Shown: positions 48,030 through 58,984, counted from the stretch's first letter. The stretch is 64,000 nt of DNA from Rhodococcus sp. KRD197 (GCF_017168235.1 NZ_JABFAO010000004.1:655895-719894), one strand, 5' to 3'. The notes: a model not told the origin generated them from the sequence alone. A program made the numbers and translations.

Positions 48030-49892
48030 ATGTGCGGAATCGTGGGATACGTCGGACACCGCCCAGCTCTGGGTGTGGTGATCGAGGCGCTGCGGCGCAT
48101 GGAATACAGAGGCTACGACTCTGCCGGGATAGCCATTCTCGACGGTGCTGGGTCCACGGCCGTCGAGCGCAAAGCGGGGCGGTTGTCGAACCTGGAGGCC
48201 GAGCTCGACGAAATAGGCGCCGACAAGTTCGTGGGTACGACGGGTATGGGGCACACCCGCTGGGCCACCCACGGTCGTCCGACCGATCGCAACGCGCATC
48301 CACACCGGGACGCGTCGGGTGCGGTGTCGGTGGTCCACAACGGAATCATCGAGAACTTTGCGCCGCTGCGGTCGGAGCTGGAAGCAGCAGGAATCGAGTT
48401 TCACAGCGATACCGACACCGAGGTGGCCGTGCACCTCGTCTCCCAGGCTTACGCGAGCGGCAAGACCGCAGGTGACTTCATCGAGAGCGCCAAGACGGTC
48501 GTGCGTCGACTCGAAGGCGCGTTCACCTTGGTCTTCACCCATTCCGACCACCCCGACACCATCGTCGCGGCCCGTCGTTCGACGCCCCTGGTAGTCGGCG
48601 TCGGCGAGGGTGAGACGTTCCTGGGATCCGATGTCGCTGCGTTCATCGAACACACCCGCGATGCGGTGGAGCTGGGGCAGGACCAGGTCGTGGTAATCAC
48701 CGCCGCGGGTTACACGATCACCGATTTCGGCGGCGAAGAGGTGGCCGGCCGCCCGTTCCGCATCGACTGGGACCTGGCGGCAGCGGAAAAAGGTGGCCAC
48801 GACTACTTCATGCTGAAGGAAATCGAAGAGCAGCCGGCTGCCGTCGCGGACACGTTGATCGGTCACTTCGATCATGGCCGCATCCTGCTCGACGAGCAGC
48901 GACTCTCTGATCAGGAGCTGCGCGACGTCGACAAGGTGTTCGTCGTTGCCTGCGGCAGCGCCTACCACTCCGGTTTGGTGGCCAAGTACGCCATCGAGCA
49001 CTGGACTCGTCTGCCCGTCGAGGTGGAATTGGCCAGCGAATTCCGCTACCGCGACCCGGTCCTCGACCGCTCGACCCTGGTAGTGGCCATCTCGCAGTCC
49101 GGTGAGACCGCCGACACCCTCGAGGCCGTCCGTCATGCCAAGGATCAGAAGGCGCGGGTGCTGGCGGTCTGCAACACCAACGGCTCTCAGATCCCACGGG
49201 AGGCCGACGCCGTTCTCTACACCCGGGCGGGACCGGAAATCGGCGTGGCCTCGACCAAGGCATTCCTTGCTCAGGTCACCGCGAACTACCTCGTCGGCCT
49301 GGCGTTGGCTCAGGCCCGTGGAACCAAGTACCCGGACGAGGTGGCCAGGGAATTCGCCGACATCGAAGCCATGCCGGCGCTGGTGGCACGTGTGCTCGAG
49401 ACAGTCGAGCCGGTGCGTGAGCTGGCTCGTGAGCTCGCTCATTCGCCGACCATCCTGTTCCTCGGTCGGCACGTCGGATATCCGGTGGCGCTGGAGGGCG
49501 CGCTGAAGCTCAAGGAGCTCGCCTACATGCATGCGGAGGGTTTCGCCGCCGGCGAGCTCAAGCACGGCCCCATCGCGCTCATCGAGGACGGCGTCCCGGT
49601 CATCGTGGTGATGCCGTCGCCGAAGGGCCGCGCGGTGCTCCACTCCAAGCTGCTGAGCAACATTCGCGAAATCCAGGCTCGGGGTGCTCTCACCGTCGTG
49701 ATCGCCGAGGAGGGTGACGAGGCCGTACGGCCGTTCGCCGACCATCTGATCGAGATTCCGGCGGCCCCGACGCTGCTGCAGCCACTGCTGTCGACTGTGC
49801 CGCTTCAGGTCTTCGCCGCGGAGGTGGCTCAGACTCGCGGATACGACGTCGACAAGCCGCGGAATCTGGCCAAGTCCGTCACCGTCGAATAA
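48030..49892 (+). CDS. glmS: Glutamine-fructose-6-phosphate aminotransferase
   Basis: Makes glucosamine-6-P from fructose-6-P and glutamine, committing carbon to cell-wall UDP-GlcNAc. 620 residues: N-terminal glutaminase with nucleophile Cys2 (MCGIVGYVG), then two SIS domains (VACGSAYHSG, ISQSGETADTLEA) and the C-terminal KPRNLAKSVTVE. TACCCT lies 8 bp upstream of the ATG with no ribosome-binding site, suggesting a leaderless mRNA. No glmS ribozyme is present. Confidence 0.98.
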   Translation: MCGIVGYVGHRPALGVVIEALRRMEYRGYDSAGIAILDGAGSTAVERKAGRLSNLEAELDEIGADKFVGTTGMGHTRWATHGRPTDRNAHPHRDASGAVSVVHNGIIENFAPLRSELEAAGIEFHSDTDTEVAVHLVSQAYASGKTAGDFIESAKTVVRRLEGAFTLVFTHSDHPDTIVAARRSTPLVVGVGEGETFLGSDVAAFIEHTRDAVELGQDQVVVITAAGYTITDFGGEEVAGRPFRIDWDLAAAEKGGHDYFMLKEIEEQPAAVADTLIGHFDHGRILLDEQRLSDQELRDVDKVFVVACGSAYHSGLVAKYAIEHWTRLPVEVELASEFRYRDPVLDRSTLVVAISQSGETADTLEAVRHAKDQKARVLAVCNTNGSQIPREADAVLYTRAGPEIGVASTKAFLAQVTANYLVGLALAQARGTKYPDEVAREFADIEAMPALVARVLETVEPVRELARELAHSPTILFLGRHVGYPVALEGALKLKELAYMHAEGFAAGELKHGPIALIEDGVPVIVVMPSPKGRAVLHSKLLSNIREIQARGALTVVIAEEGDEAVRPFADHLIEIPAAPTLLQPLLSTVPLQVFAAEVAQTRGYDVDKPRNLAKSVTVE

Positions 49893-49916
49893 CCCGCTGG
49901 CACCGGAAGGGACGAG

Positions 49917-51350
49917 ATGCGGCAGTACTACACCCCAGATCAGGTGAGGGCGGCCGAGCGGCCCCTGCTGGACTCGTTGGAATCCGGCGTGCTGATGCGT
50001 CGAGCTGCACAGGGCCTGGCGACCGTGGTGGCTGCCGAGCTGATCGCTCGAACCGGAGGCGTGTTCGGGCGAAGGGTGTGCGTTCTCGTCGGATCCGGTG
50101 ACAACGGTGGCGACGGGCTGTGGGCAGGGTCGATCCTGCGCCGACGCGGGGCCGCGGTCACGGCTGTTCTGTCGAACCCGGATCGCACCCACCCAGCAGG
50201 GCTCGCTGCCTTCCGCCGTGCGGGCGGACGTGTGGTGTCGATTCCGGGGCCTGCCGATATCGTCATCGATGCCATCGTGGGCATCTCGGGGAAAGGCCCG
50301 CTGCGTCCGGATGCCGCCCACATGGTCGGCGCGATCGAAGCGCCGATAGTGGCGGCCGATATCCCCAGCGGTGTCGACCCGCAGACGGGGGCCGTCGACG
50401 GGCCGGCCGTCAGGGCGGCGGTCACCGTGACCTTCGGTGCGCGCAAACCCGCTCACGTACTGGCCGTTCCCTACTGCGGTCGAGTCGAACTCGTCGATAT
50501 CGGACTCTCGCTCCCGGAGCCGTATCTGTCCGCTCTCGAACCGGCCGAGGTGGGAGCGATCTGGCCGATACCCACCGCGGAGGACGACAAGTACACGCAG
50601 GGCGTCGTCGGTGTCATGGCGGGCAGCGATCGCTACCCGGGCGCGGCACTGCTGTGTACGGGCGCCGCGGTGGCTGCCACGTCGGGAATGGTTCGCTATC
50701 TGGGAACCGCCGCCGCCGAGGTGGTCTCGCACTATCCAGAGGTGATAGTCGCATCCGATCCGAATGATGCCGGACGTGTGCAGGGCTGGGTGATCGGACC
50801 GGGTTTCGGCACGGATGCGGATTCGAAGGCGTCGCTCGCCGAGGTTCTTCGATCGGACCTCCCTGTTGTCCTCGACGCCGACGCGCTCACCGTCATCGCC
50901 TCAGCGCCCGAACTGGTGAGCGGCCGTGCGGCGCCGACTCTGCTGACCCCGCATGCCGGCGAGTTCGAACGGCTGACCGGACACGCGACCGGCCCGGACC
51001 GCGTCGAGGCTGTTCGCGCGTTGGCCTCGCAGTGGGGTGTGACCGTGCTGCTCAAGGGGCGTGCCACGGTGATCGCTGACCGGAACGGCAGAGTGCTCGT
51101 CAACGATGCAGGCGGGTCGGCGGCCTCGACCGCTGGGTCGGGAGACGTCCTGGCCGGCATCCTCGGGGCCCTCCTTGCCTCGGGCCTGGATCCGATGATC
51201 GCCGCGGCCTGCGGTGCTCGGGTGCACGCGCTGGCCGCGGCCACAGCCGCCTACGGGGCGGGAGGGGAGTTCGCGGCACCGATCTCCGCCGGTCCGCTGC
51301 TCGCATCGGTGCGCGACGCGATCAGGATCGTGCGTTCGGTCACGCGATGA
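49917..51350 (+). CDS. nnr: Bifunctional NAD(P)H-hydrate epimerase / dehydratase
   Basis: Repairs hydrated NAD(P)H. 477 residues: YjeF_N epimerase domain (about 1-210, GSGDNGGDG motif) fused to an ADP-dependent dehydratase of the ribokinase fold (about 220-477, with the [18 protein letters not shown] catalytic loop). Overlaps alr by 4 nt. The glmS-nnr-alr order is conserved in mycobacteria apart from small insertions. Confidence 0.96.
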   Translation: MRQYYTPDQVRAAERPLLDSLESGVLMRRAAQGLATVVAAELIARTGGVFGRRVCVLVGSGDNGGDGLWAGSILRRRGAAVTAVLSNPDRTHPAGLAAFRRAGGRVVSIPGPADIVIDAIVGISGKGPLRPDAAHMVGAIEAPIVAADIPSGVDPQTGAVDGPAVRAAVTVTFGARKPAHVLAVPYCGRVELVDIGLSLPEPYLSALEPAEVGAIWPIPTAEDDKYTQGVVGVMAGSDRYPGAALLCTGAAVAATSGMVRYLGTAAAEVVSHYPEVIVASDPNDAGRVQGWVIGPGFGTDADSKASLAEVLRSDLPVVLDADALTVIASAPELVSGRAAPTLLTPHAGEFERLTGHATGPDRVEAVRALASQWGVTVLLKGRATVIADRNGRVLVNDAGGSAASTAGSGDVLAGILGALLASGLDPMIAAACGARVHALAAATAAYGAGGEFAAPISAGPLLASVRDAIRIVRSVTR

Positions 51351-52675
51351 GCGGAGAGCGAGAATGCTCCCCCTCGCGTGAACATGCACGCCCACGAGTG
51401 GCACTATCGACACTTGTGAAGAATGGACGGGTCGGTGCATCGGGTAGTTCCGACACCGTCTCCGAGACCGACAGGTTCACCGAGACCGGGGGCGGCGGCT
51501 CGATCGTCGTCGATCTCGCCGCCATCGACCACAATGTTCGCGTTCTCCGCGAGCACGCGGGGGACGCCGCGACGATGGCCGTGGTGAAGGCAGACGGGTA
51601 CAACCACGGCGCGGTCCACGTCGCGCACGCGGCTCTGGCTGCGGGTGCACACGAGCTCGGGGTCACCACCGTCGCCGAGGCACTCGCGCTCCGAGACGCC
51701 GGCATCACTGCACCGATTCTGTGTTGGCTGCACCGGACGGACACCGATTTCGCGCCGGCGATCGCCTCCGGCGTCGAGATCGGAGTGTCCTCGCTCGGGC
51801 AGTTGGCCGCCGTCGTCGATGCCGCTCGTGGCGCGCATCGCACCGCGCAGGTGACGCTCAAGGTCGATACCGGACTCAATCGAAACGGAATAGCGGCCGG
51901 GGAGTTCGACGCCGTCTTGTCGCTACTCGCGCGGTCGTCGGCAGAGCAGTCGGTTCGCCTGCGCGGCATCTTCTCCCACCTCGCGTGCGCGGACGAGCCG
52001 GGGCATCCGGCGAACGACCGGCAGGCAACAGTGTTGCGGGAGTGTGTGGCCCGTGCCGTGGCGGCTGGAGTTCGCCCCGAGGTGGTGCACCTGGCCAACT
52101 CCGCTGCTGCAATGACCCGCCACGATCTTCACTTCGACATGATTCGACCCGGCATCGCGATGTACGGGTTGTCCCCGATTCCCGAACTCGGCGATTTCGG
52201 GTTGAAGCCGGCGATGACGGCGTCCGCGCAGGTGGCGTTGGTGAAGAAGATCGGGGCGGGGGAGAGCGTGTCGTACGGCCACACCTGGACCACACCCGAG
52301 GACACCATCGTCGGCTTGATTCCCATGGGCTATGCCGACGGTGTGCCACGGAGCTTGAGCGGCCGATTCGACGTTGCGATCGGGGGGCGCCGTTTTCCGT
52401 CGGTCGGTCGAGTGTGCATGGATCAGTTCGTGGTGAACCTGGGCCCGGATGGTGCGGGCGTGCAGGCGGGGGACACCGCCGTGCTGTTCGGATCGGGTGA
52501 GGCAGGGCAACCCCGTGCCCAGGAATGGGCAGATACGCTGGACACCATCCACTACGAGGTCGTCACCGGCATCGGCGGACGTGCTCGACGTCGGTACACC
52601 GGCCTGGCCCAGTTTGGACCTGTGGAAGGCGAACGGACACCGCAACCGACGGCACCCGAGGAGACGTCGACGTGA
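51347..52675 (+). CDS. alr: Alanine racemase
   Basis: PLP enzyme making D-Ala for peptidoglycan. PLP Lys81 in [10 protein letters not shown] and catalytic Tyr in SVSYGHTW are intact, with the C-terminal barrel [11 protein letters not shown]. 442 residues from the ATG at 51347 (coupled to nnr) is longer than usual. A GTG at 51416 gives 419 residues and is equally possible, because the domain starts near residue 52. Overlaps the hydrolase gene by 4 nt. Confidence 0.96.
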   Translation: MSGERECSPSREHARPRVALSTLVKNGRVGASGSSDTVSETDRFTETGGGGSIVVDLAAIDHNVRVLREHAGDAATMAVVKADGYNHGAVHVAHAALAAGAHELGVTTVAEALALRDAGITAPILCWLHRTDTDFAPAIASGVEIGVSSLGQLAAVVDAARGAHRTAQVTLKVDTGLNRNGIAAGEFDAVLSLLARSSAEQSVRLRGIFSHLACADEPGHPANDRQATVLRECVARAVAAGVRPEVVHLANSAAAMTRHDLHFDMIRPGIAMYGLSPIPELGDFGLKPAMTASAQVALVKKIGAGESVSYGHTWTTPEDTIVGLIPMGYADGVPRSLSGRFDVAIGGRRFPSVGRVCMDQFVVNLGPDGAGVQAGDTAVLFGSGEAGQPRAQEWADTLDTIHYEVVTGIGGRARRRYTGLAQFGPVEGERTPQPTAPEETST

Positions 52676-53712
52676 AGTTGGCACAGAACCTGGGAATTCT
52701 GAACAGTGTCGGAATCGCCCTGCGCGAGACAGTGCTGCGTTCCAACAAGGATCCGTTGGCCACCGAGAACTTCGAGTTGATGGACGCCGACCGAGGTTCG
52801 ATCGTCATCGCGGACGACGGGGTTCCCCTCGCTGTGCGCGAGGTCGGTCCTGCGGACGCGCCGATCACCGCGGTGTTCGTACACGGCTACTGCCTGCGGA
52901 TGGCCTCCTGGCATTTCCAGCGCCAGGCGCTGGAGCAGGAATGGGGATCGAGTGTCCGCATGGTCTTCTACGATCAGCGCGGGCACGGGCGGTCGGGTCT
53001 GCCAACACCGGAGAGCTGCACCATCGCTCAACTCGGACTCGATCTCGACGCGGTGCTCAGGTCGGTTGCGCCCCGCGGGCACCTCATGCTGATCGGCCAC
53101 TCGATGGGCGGCATGACGATTCTGGCCATGACTCGTCAGAAGCCGGAGATAGTGCGCGAACGGGTAATCGGGGTCGCGCTGATCTCCACGACGGCAGCCG
53201 GCCTGACGAAGACCGGCCTCGGACGAAGCCTCTCCAATCCTGTGGTCGACGCATTTCGTCGGGCTGTGCGAACTTCCCCTGGCGTGGTCCAGCTGGGTCG
53301 CGGCGCGGCCAAGGCAATGGTGGCTCCGGTGCTGCGGGCCGCGTCCTACGGAACCCGCGTGAGCCCGAGACTCGTCGACTTCACACAGCAGATGATCGAC
53401 GACACCTCCGTGGTCACGATCGTCAATTTTCTGGAGACTCTCGAGCTGCACGACGAGACCGACGCACTGGTTCACCTCGCCCGCATACCAGTCGCGGTCG
53501 TCTGTGGGGACGACGACTGGATAATCCCGTTCGACAAATCGGTTGCGCTGGCGGATGCACTGCCGCACTCGGACATGGTGCGCATCCGCCAAGCCGGCCA
53601 CCTCGTGCAGCTGGAGTTTCCGGACAAGGTCAACGCTGCGCTCGTGCGGTTGGGTACGCGGGCAAAGGAGATGCGGTCGAAGCGTCGATCCGGGCGGAGG
53701 GGCATTGTCTGA
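52672..53712 (+). CDS. Alpha/beta hydrolase
   Basis: 346 residues from a GTG overlapping the alr stop by 4 nt. Oxyanion-hole HGYCLRM (71-77), DQRGHGRSG (101-109), nucleophile S144 in GHSMGG, acid in CGDDDWIIP and His in QAGHLVQLE make a complete triad. Probably an esterase or lipase of cell-envelope or lipid metabolism; substrate unknown. It overlaps tsaE by 8 nt. Confidence 0.9.
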   Translation: MKLAQNLGILNSVGIALRETVLRSNKDPLATENFELMDADRGSIVIADDGVPLAVREVGPADAPITAVFVHGYCLRMASWHFQRQALEQEWGSSVRMVFYDQRGHGRSGLPTPESCTIAQLGLDLDAVLRSVAPRGHLMLIGHSMGGMTILAMTRQKPEIVRERVIGVALISTTAAGLTKTGLGRSLSNPVVDAFRRAVRTSPGVVQLGRGAAKAMVAPVLRAASYGTRVSPRLVDFTQQMIDDTSVVTIVNFLETLELHDETDALVHLARIPVAVVCGDDDWIIPFDKSVALADALPHSDMVRIRQAGHLVQLEFPDKVNAALVRLGTRAKEMRSKRRSGRRGIV

Positions 53713-54232
53713 TTCACACGGGGACGTGTCCGCCGCGGCCGAGAGTGCCGAGGACCGCGAGCGAGCTTTGCCCACCGTGGCGGACACCGAGGCCTTCGGG
53801 TTCGAACTCGCGCACACGTTGAATGCCGGGGACCTGGTGATTCTCGACGGCCCCCTCGGCGCCGGCAAGACGGCCATGGCGCGTGGGTTGGCCGCCGGAC
53901 TCGGTGTGCAGGGCAGGGTGAGTTCGCCGACGTTCGTCATTGCGCGTGAGCATCGACCGGGACCGCGGCCCGGAGGGCTGCCTTCGGTAACCCTGGTTCA
54001 CGTCGACGCCTACCGACTGGGGATGACCGGGCAGTCGGCGCTCGACGAACTCGATGCCCTCGATCTCGATACCGATCTGGTCGGCGCGGTGGTCGTCGTC
54101 GAGTGGGGCGAGGGCTTGGTGGAGACACTCACGGACAGTCACCTACTCGTCCAGTTGCGCAGAGACGACGAGTCGGATGTGCGACGTGTGCGTGTGCGTC
54201 GCGTCGGGGCGGTGCCCGCGCGCGGGGTGTGA
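53705..54232 (+). CDS. tsaE: tRNA threonylcarbamoyladenosine biosynthesis ATPase TsaE
   Basis: ATPase that supports t6A formation at position 37 of ANN-decoding tRNAs with TsaB and TsaD. 175 residues from a TTG at 53705 with GGAGGGG just upstream; the frame upstream overlaps the hydrolase gene. P-loop GPLGAGKTAMARG (about 56-68) and SSPTFVIAREH (about 79-89) are typical, and VDAYR follows. Confidence 0.94.
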   Translation: MSDSHGDVSAAAESAEDRERALPTVADTEAFGFELAHTLNAGDLVILDGPLGAGKTAMARGLAAGLGVQGRVSSPTFVIAREHRPGPRPGGLPSVTLVHVDAYRLGMTGQSALDELDALDLDTDLVGAVVVVEWGEGLVETLTDSHLLVQLRRDDESDVRRVRVRRVGAVPARGV

Positions 54233-54270
54233 CTCTCGCGGCGCGGACCGAACCGGTAGTTCCGTGCGGG

Positions 54271-54276
54271 TACTCT
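54271..54276 (+). promoter_or_regulatory. -10 element before tsaB, probably leaderless
   Basis: TACTCT is 8 bp upstream of the GTG at 54285, with no ribosome-binding site, so a transcript may start at the codon. It would give tsaB-rimI-tsaD their own promoter. Confidence 0.45.
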
Positions 54277-54284
54277 GAACTACC

Positions 54285-54974
54285 GTGCTCGTTCTCGCCG
54301 TCGATACCTCCACTCCCGCTGTCACCGCCGGCGTCGTTCGTTTCGCACCCCGCTCGACGGCAGCCGAGGGAAGCGATGCCGGTATCGAGACTCTCGCGCA
54401 GCGCATCGTGGTCGATGCGCGACTGCATGCCGAGGTGCTCACCCCGAACATCGTCGAATGTCTCGAACAGTCGGCTCTCGCCCCATCCGATCTCGACGCC
54501 GTCGTGGTCGGTATCGGCCCCGGTCCGTTCACCGGACTACGCGTGGGGATGGCTACCGCGGCCGCCTTCGGTGACGCCTTGGGCATACCGGTTCACGGTG
54601 TCTGCAGTCTCGACGCCATCGCCGCCGAATTGTTGTCGGAACCGGAGTTGCTGGTGGTCACAGACGCGCGCCGGCGTGAGGTGTATTGGGCGCGGTATCG
54701 CAATGGTGTCCGGGTGGCAGGTCCGCAGGTCTGTGGTCCCGAGTCGGTCGACCGCGGTGGAGCCACCGTGGCGGCAGGCTCCCCTGCGCACGCGGCACTG
54801 TTCGAGATGCCGGTGCGAGAAGTGATGTCGCCGACTCCGCACGGGCTGGTGCTGGTAGCGGCCACCGCATTGATCTCCGGAGCGACGCCGCAACCGCTCG
54901 TCCCGATGTACCTGCGGCGACCGGACGCGAAGACCATCGCCGAGCGGGAAGCAGCGAAGCAGGTCGGCCGATGA
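54285..54974 (+). CDS. tsaB: tRNA threonylcarbamoyladenosine biosynthesis protein TsaB
   Basis: Inactive paralogue of TsaD that scaffolds the t6A complex. 229 residues, starts MLVLAVDTSTPAVTAGVV and has IGPGPFTGLRVGMATA (about 82-97). Coupled to rimI by an ATGA overlap. Confidence 0.95.
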   Translation: MLVLAVDTSTPAVTAGVVRFAPRSTAAEGSDAGIETLAQRIVVDARLHAEVLTPNIVECLEQSALAPSDLDAVVVGIGPGPFTGLRVGMATAAAFGDALGIPVHGVCSLDAIAAELLSEPELLVVTDARRREVYWARYRNGVRVAGPQVCGPESVDRGGATVAAGSPAHAALFEMPVREVMSPTPHGLVLVAATALISGATPQPLVPMYLRRPDAKTIAEREAAKQVGR

Positions 54975-55447
54975 GCGTGGAGATCACGTCGATGGTGGCG
55001 GCCGATGCCGCGCGTTGCGCCGAACTCGAAAGCGTGTTGTTCCCGGGTGACGACCCCTGGTCCGAGCGTGCTTTCCTGTCGGAACTCGCTGCGCCGCACA
55101 ATCATTACTTCGCTGCGCGAGAAGGGGACCACCTCGTGGGTTACGCGGGCATCGCTCTGCTCGGCCGGGGGGAAGCGGTCGAATCGGAGGTACACACCAT
55201 CGGCGTCGACCCTGCCGCGCATCGCCGCGGAGTCGGCGGTTCCCTGCTGAAAGCGCTGCTCGATACTGCCGACCGGCACGGTGGCCCGGTGTTCCTCGAA
55301 GTGCGAACCGACAACACCCCGGCCATCGAGTTGTACAACAGGGAAGGATTCGTGGTGGTCGGCACTCGACGAAACTACTATCAACCCAGTGGCGCAGACG
55401 CTTTCACGATGCAGCGCCCGGTCGTGGGGGCGGTGAATCAAGCGTGA
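54971..55447 (+). CDS. rimI: Ribosomal protein S18 alanine N-acetyltransferase
   Basis: GNAT acetyltransferase, 158 residues, with the acetyl-CoA loop [14 protein letters not shown] (about 80-93) and the [18 protein letters not shown]-terminal motif of RimI. It sits between tsaB and tsaD, as in many actinobacteria. The exact protein target here is inferred from family. Confidence 0.93.
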   Translation: MSVEITSMVAADAARCAELESVLFPGDDPWSERAFLSELAAPHNHYFAAREGDHLVGYAGIALLGRGEAVESEVHTIGVDPAAHRRGVGGSLLKALLDTADRHGGPVFLEVRTDNTPAIELYNREGFVVVGTRRNYYQPSGADAFTMQRPVVGAVNQA

Positions 55448-56502
55448 ACGTCGACGGCCTGAAGGTCATGGGCATCGAAAGTTCCTGCGACGAAACCGGT
55501 GTGGGAATCGTGCGCTGGCATGAATCCGGAACCTGCGAACTACTCGCCGACGAGGTCGCGTCCAGCGTCGACGAACACGCACGGTACGGCGGTGTAGTGC
55601 CCGAGGTGGCCTCGCGTGCACATCTCGAAGCGATCGTGCCGACGATGCGGCGTGCACTGGCTACCGCCGATATCGACCGCCCGGACGCGGTAGCGGTGAC
55701 GATCGGTCCGGGTCTCGCGGGCGCCCTGTTGGTCGGCGTCGCTGCTGCCAAAGCGTATGCGGCTGCGTGGGGTGTGCCCTTCTACGCGGTCAATCACCTC
55801 GGTGGTCACGTTGCCGTCGACACGCTCGAACACGGTCCGATGCCCTCGTGCGTGGCCCTGCTGGTTTCCGGTGGACACACTCACCTCCTGCACGTCGACG
55901 ACCTCGGTGCGCCGATCGTGGAGTTGGGGACCACGGTGGATGACGCGGCGGGTGAGGCCTTCGACAAGGTCGCCCGACTCCTCGGACTGGGCTATCCCGG
56001 TGGTCCGGCTCTCGATGACGCTGCGCGCGAGGGTGATCCCGCTGCGATTGCGTTTCCTCGAGGAATGACCGGCCCACAGGATGCGCGCTACGACTTCTCG
56101 TTCTCGGGTGTGAAGACCGCGGTCGCGCGCTTCGTCGAGGCGCGCCGTCGTGCCGGGGACAGCATTCCTGTCGCGGACATCGCGGCGTCGTTCCAGGAAT
56201 CGGTTGCGGACGTGTTGACGATGAAGGCGGTGCGTGCGGCCGAGGACGTCGCTGTGGATACGGTTGTCCTGGGCGGCGGTGCCACGGCCAATTCCAGAAT
56301 CCGATCGATGGTCGAGGCACGCTGCGGCGCAGCGGGTCTGACGCTCAGAATTCCGAGGCCGCGACTGTGCACGGACAACGGCGTCATGATCGCTGCATTG
56401 GGTGCGCACCTCGTCGCCGGGGGAGCCGAGCCTTCCGATTTGTCGGTGGCGACCGATCCAGGTCTCCCGGTTTCGACCAGTTTCGTCACAAAACGCAGCT
56501 AG
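55444..56502 (+). CDS. tsaD: tRNA N6-adenosine threonylcarbamoyltransferase
   Basis: Catalytic t6A enzyme (formerly Gcp), 352 residues. ASKHA fold with [15 protein letters not shown], metal-binding HLGGH (H...H) and [14 protein letters not shown] start overlapping rimI by 4 nt. It ends 4 bp before the convergent Hsp70-like gene. Confidence 0.97.
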   Translation: MNVDGLKVMGIESSCDETGVGIVRWHESGTCELLADEVASSVDEHARYGGVVPEVASRAHLEAIVPTMRRALATADIDRPDAVAVTIGPGLAGALLVGVAAAKAYAAAWGVPFYAVNHLGGHVAVDTLEHGPMPSCVALLVSGGHTHLLHVDDLGAPIVELGTTVDDAAGEAFDKVARLLGLGYPGGPALDDAAREGDPAAIAFPRGMTGPQDARYDFSFSGVKTAVARFVEARRRAGDSIPVADIAASFQESVADVLTMKAVRAAEDVAVDTVVLGGGATANSRIRSMVEARCGAAGLTLRIPRPRLCTDNGVMIAALGAHLVAGGAEPSDLSVATDPGLPVSTSFVTKRS

Positions 56503-56506
56503 CGGG

Positions 56507-58195
56507 TCAACCGACCGTTTCCGCCGCGTCGGACTCGGCAGTTCCGCTGCTCGGCGGCGGAGTCCATACCGTCGACGGGGGAGCCAGGGTGGGCGATGTC
56601 GGCTCGGCCTGGGCGTCCGTGGTGGGCGTGACCAGAGTGGGCGTCGCCCCTGTGGTAGCCGTGGGCGGTTCGGTCGTCGAGTCCGGCGTCGGCTCCACCG
56701 GAGTGTCCGATTCGGTGGGATTCTCGCTGGGCGGAACGGCGGTCGTCTCCTCGGGCGCCGGGGTGGCGTCGGGCTCCGTCGAATCGGTCGGGCTCGGCAC
56801 TGCTGCGCTCGGTGGGGACTCCGGCTCCGTCGAGGTCGGCGCCGATCTCGCAGGGGTCGGGTCGGGCGCGAGCTGGCGTGTGGTCGATCGTGCGGGCCAC
56901 TCGATGATCGGAAGGTCGGGCGCGGGCGTGAGTGTCGGAGTCGGGGTCGGGGTCGCGCGCGTAGTGGCAGGCCCGCCCCGAGGCATCGAAGGCACACTGA
57001 CGGTCGAATCAGTGCCGGTCGAGGTCGGAACCGAAGGCGCCTCGTCCTCGGGCAGTTCGGGCCGTGTCTCGTTGTTCGCCGATTCGACGGCCGAACCAGC
57101 CGGCGTGACATCGGCTTCGCCGCGCAGAGCAAGGGCCTGCACCCCGTAGGCCAGTACGATCACGCCGGCAACGAGTGCTGCGAGCACTGCGCCCGAATAC
57201 TTGCCGACCGATCGACTACTGGTGTTCGTTGCGCCTCCGACGGTGTCGTAGGTGCTCGCGTAGTGCGTTCCGGCAGCATGCATACCTGCCGAGGAGTCGA
57301 GTGCGAGTCGAGCAGCGCCTTTCGCAAGCACGGTATCGGCCTCGTCGGGCACGAGCGTGGGGACCTTCAGCGCCGATTCGAACGTGGATCGCACGAGAGG
57401 AATGCTCGCGCCTCCGCCGATGAGAACGACAGCCTCTATCGCCGCGTCGACCGACGCGGCAGTCTCTCTCGTGAACTCGGCTACGCCGTCGACCCGAGGT
57501 CGTAGTGCATCCGCGAACGATGCCCGATCGACCGATGCGCCCTCGATCCCGCTCACAGCCGCGGAATCCGCAGTCGACAGGTGCTCCTTGGCCGCCCGGT
57601 ATCGGGCGGAGATTCGGCTCCGCTCGCCGCGTTTGACCCCTCGGTCGTTACGCAGGCTCGGTTCCGCAATTGTGTTGTGACCGTGCACCAGGTCTCTCAG
57701 GATTCGGTCCGCCACCGTGCCGCCGAAGCGGTCGGTGCGATCGGTGGCGTGAACGGTGCCGGTGTGAGGGTCGATGATGGAAACCGTCGTACCGGAGGCG
57801 CCGATGTCGACGACGGCCACGGAGTCGTACCGCGCGACCAATCCCGAATTCTCGAGGAAAGCATGCGCCGCGGCGGCTTCAGGCACGAGAAGAACGCTGC
57901 GGTCCGAGTGGGCGAGCGCCGACCGGATCGACGAGGCTTGTTCGGTGGTGCGATACGACACGGCGATCGCGTTCGGTGCGCGTCGACCGGTTGCTTCCGG
58001 CGACGTGGGATCGGAAGGTGCGAGGGAGGCCATAAGTTCGATGGCCGAGGCCACGAGTTCGCCGATGTCGGAGTTGACATCCCCATCGGCGGAAATCGTT
58101 CGGTACTCGACCGAGTGGGTGCCATCGACGCATTCGACGAGGAGGACCGCGCACACCACGTCGGTGCCGGCGGATACTCCGATACCGATCTTCAT
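56507..58195 (-). CDS. Membrane-anchored Hsp70-like protein with Pro/Thr/Ser-rich tail
   Basis: 562 residues. The first 300 form an Hsp70/actin-type nucleotide-binding domain: KIGIGVSAGTD (2-12, divergent phosphate-1), VVDIGASGTTVSII (128-141, phosphate-2), IGGGASIPLVRS (259-270, adenosine motif). A single membrane helix (about 335-356) follows, then about 200 residues of Pro/Thr/Ser/Glu low complexity, predicted outside the cell. There is no substrate-binding domain, so it is not a folding chaperone of the DnaK type. Similar proteins occur in Nocardiaceae and mycobacteria without known function. It shares its topology with the Rv3446c-family protein of the ESX locus. Confidence 0.78.
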   Translation of the reverse strand: MKIGIGVSAGTDVVCAVLLVECVDGTHSVEYRTISADGDVNSDIGELVASAIELMASLAPSDPTSPEATGRRAPNAIAVSYRTTEQASSIRSALAHSDRSVLLVPEAAAAHAFLENSGLVARYDSVAVVDIGASGTTVSIIDPHTGTVHATDRTDRFGGTVADRILRDLVHGHNTIAEPSLRNDRGVKRGERSRISARYRAAKEHLSTADSAAVSGIEGASVDRASFADALRPRVDGVAEFTRETAASVDAAIEAVVLIGGGASIPLVRSTFESALKVPTLVPDEADTVLAKGAARLALDSSAGMHAAGTHYASTYDTVGGATNTSSRSVGKYSGAVLAALVAGVIVLAYGVQALALRGEADVTPAGSAVESANNETRPELPEDEAPSVPTSTGTDSTVSVPSMPRGGPATTRATPTPTPTLTPAPDLPIIEWPARSTTRQLAPDPTPARSAPTSTEPESPPSAAVPSPTDSTEPDATPAPEETTAVPPSENPTESDTPVEPTPDSTTEPPTATTGATPTLVTPTTDAQAEPTSPTLAPPSTVWTPPPSSGTAESDAAETVG

Positions 58196-58434
58196 GGTGC
58201 ACCTCCCGCCTCGTTCGCATACGAACGCAGCCGGTGAGCCTGGTTCGCCGGTTCCGGCGCTTTCGGCCAGTCACCACGTGTATTCCTTCACGGATATCAC
58301 GTCTCGTTATCTTAACGTTACAGAACCGAAAGGGTGAATGTGAAACGCGGCTCGCGCGAACGGGGGCAAAAGCTGGAGCTCTGTTCGAGAATTCGAAGGT
58401 CCGGTCACAAACGATTCCTACGAAGGTGGAAAAG
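58196..58434. promoter_or_regulatory. Divergent promoter region of the Hsp70-like and K+ channel genes
   Basis: 239 nt between divergent starts. An AT-rich core near 58301-58318 (TCGTTATCTTAACGTTAC) contains the palindrome TAACGTTA and -10-like elements on both strands. No gene is supported here. Confidence 0.4.
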
Positions 58435-58977
58435 ATGACGTCCTCGGATTCGTACCAGCAACTGGACGATTCTGCCAGGCGCGCGGTCATTCGGCGCGCA
58501 GTGCTCCGTCCGATCGCCACCGCGGTTGTGTTGACCACGGGCTACTTCGTTGTTCCGATGGACGACGTTGCCGATCTCGGTTCCGTAGTCTTGCTGGTGG
58601 CGACGCTGGTTGTGGTCGTACTGGTGTGCATATGGCAGGTGCACCGAGTGGTGCGCGCCGACTATCCGGCCCTGCAGGCCGGGGAAGCGCTCGGTGCCGT
58701 CATCTCCGTCTACCTCATCGGTTTCGCGGCGGGCTACTACCTCTTGGCCGAGCGTCATTCGGGCGATTTCTCCGAGTCGCTCACGCGGGTGGGAAGTCTG
58801 TATTTCACGCTGTCCGTCTTCTCGACGGTCGGCTTCGGGGATATCACCGCCTCGACCGATCTGGCCCGCGCAATCGTCTCGGTGCAGATGGTCTGCAATG
58901 TCCTTTTCGTCGCACTGGGCGGACGATTGCTCGTCGCGGCAGTGCGCCGCGGGCAAGCGCGGAAAGCTCGAGGCTAG
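58435..58977 (+). CDS. Potassium channel (two-pore-helix type ion channel)
   Basis: 180 residues from the ATG at 58435 (GGTGGAAAAG upstream). Hydrophobic segments at about 25-45, 48-68, 86-105 and 143-167, with a pore loop and K+ selectivity filter TVGFGD (131-136). No RCK domain. The upstream half has two extra helices, as in small bacterial Kch-like channels. A longer frame starting at 58234 overlaps the divergent promoter and is rejected. Confidence 0.9.
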   Translation: MTSSDSYQQLDDSARRAVIRRAVLRPIATAVVLTTGYFVVPMDDVADLGSVVLLVATLVVVVLVCIWQVHRVVRADYPALQAGEALGAVISVYLIGFAAGYYLLAERHSGDFSESLTRVGSLYFTLSVFSTVGFGDITASTDLARAIVSVQMVCNVLFVALGGRLLVAAVRRGQARKARG

Positions 58978-58984
58978 TGCCGGT

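Noticed and set aside
47100..50732. A 1210-residue minus-strand open frame
   Set aside because: Most of it runs antisense to glmS and nnr, which have unmistakable domains; only the last 284 codons (from 47954) encode a recognisable fold. Long antisense frames are expected at this GC content.
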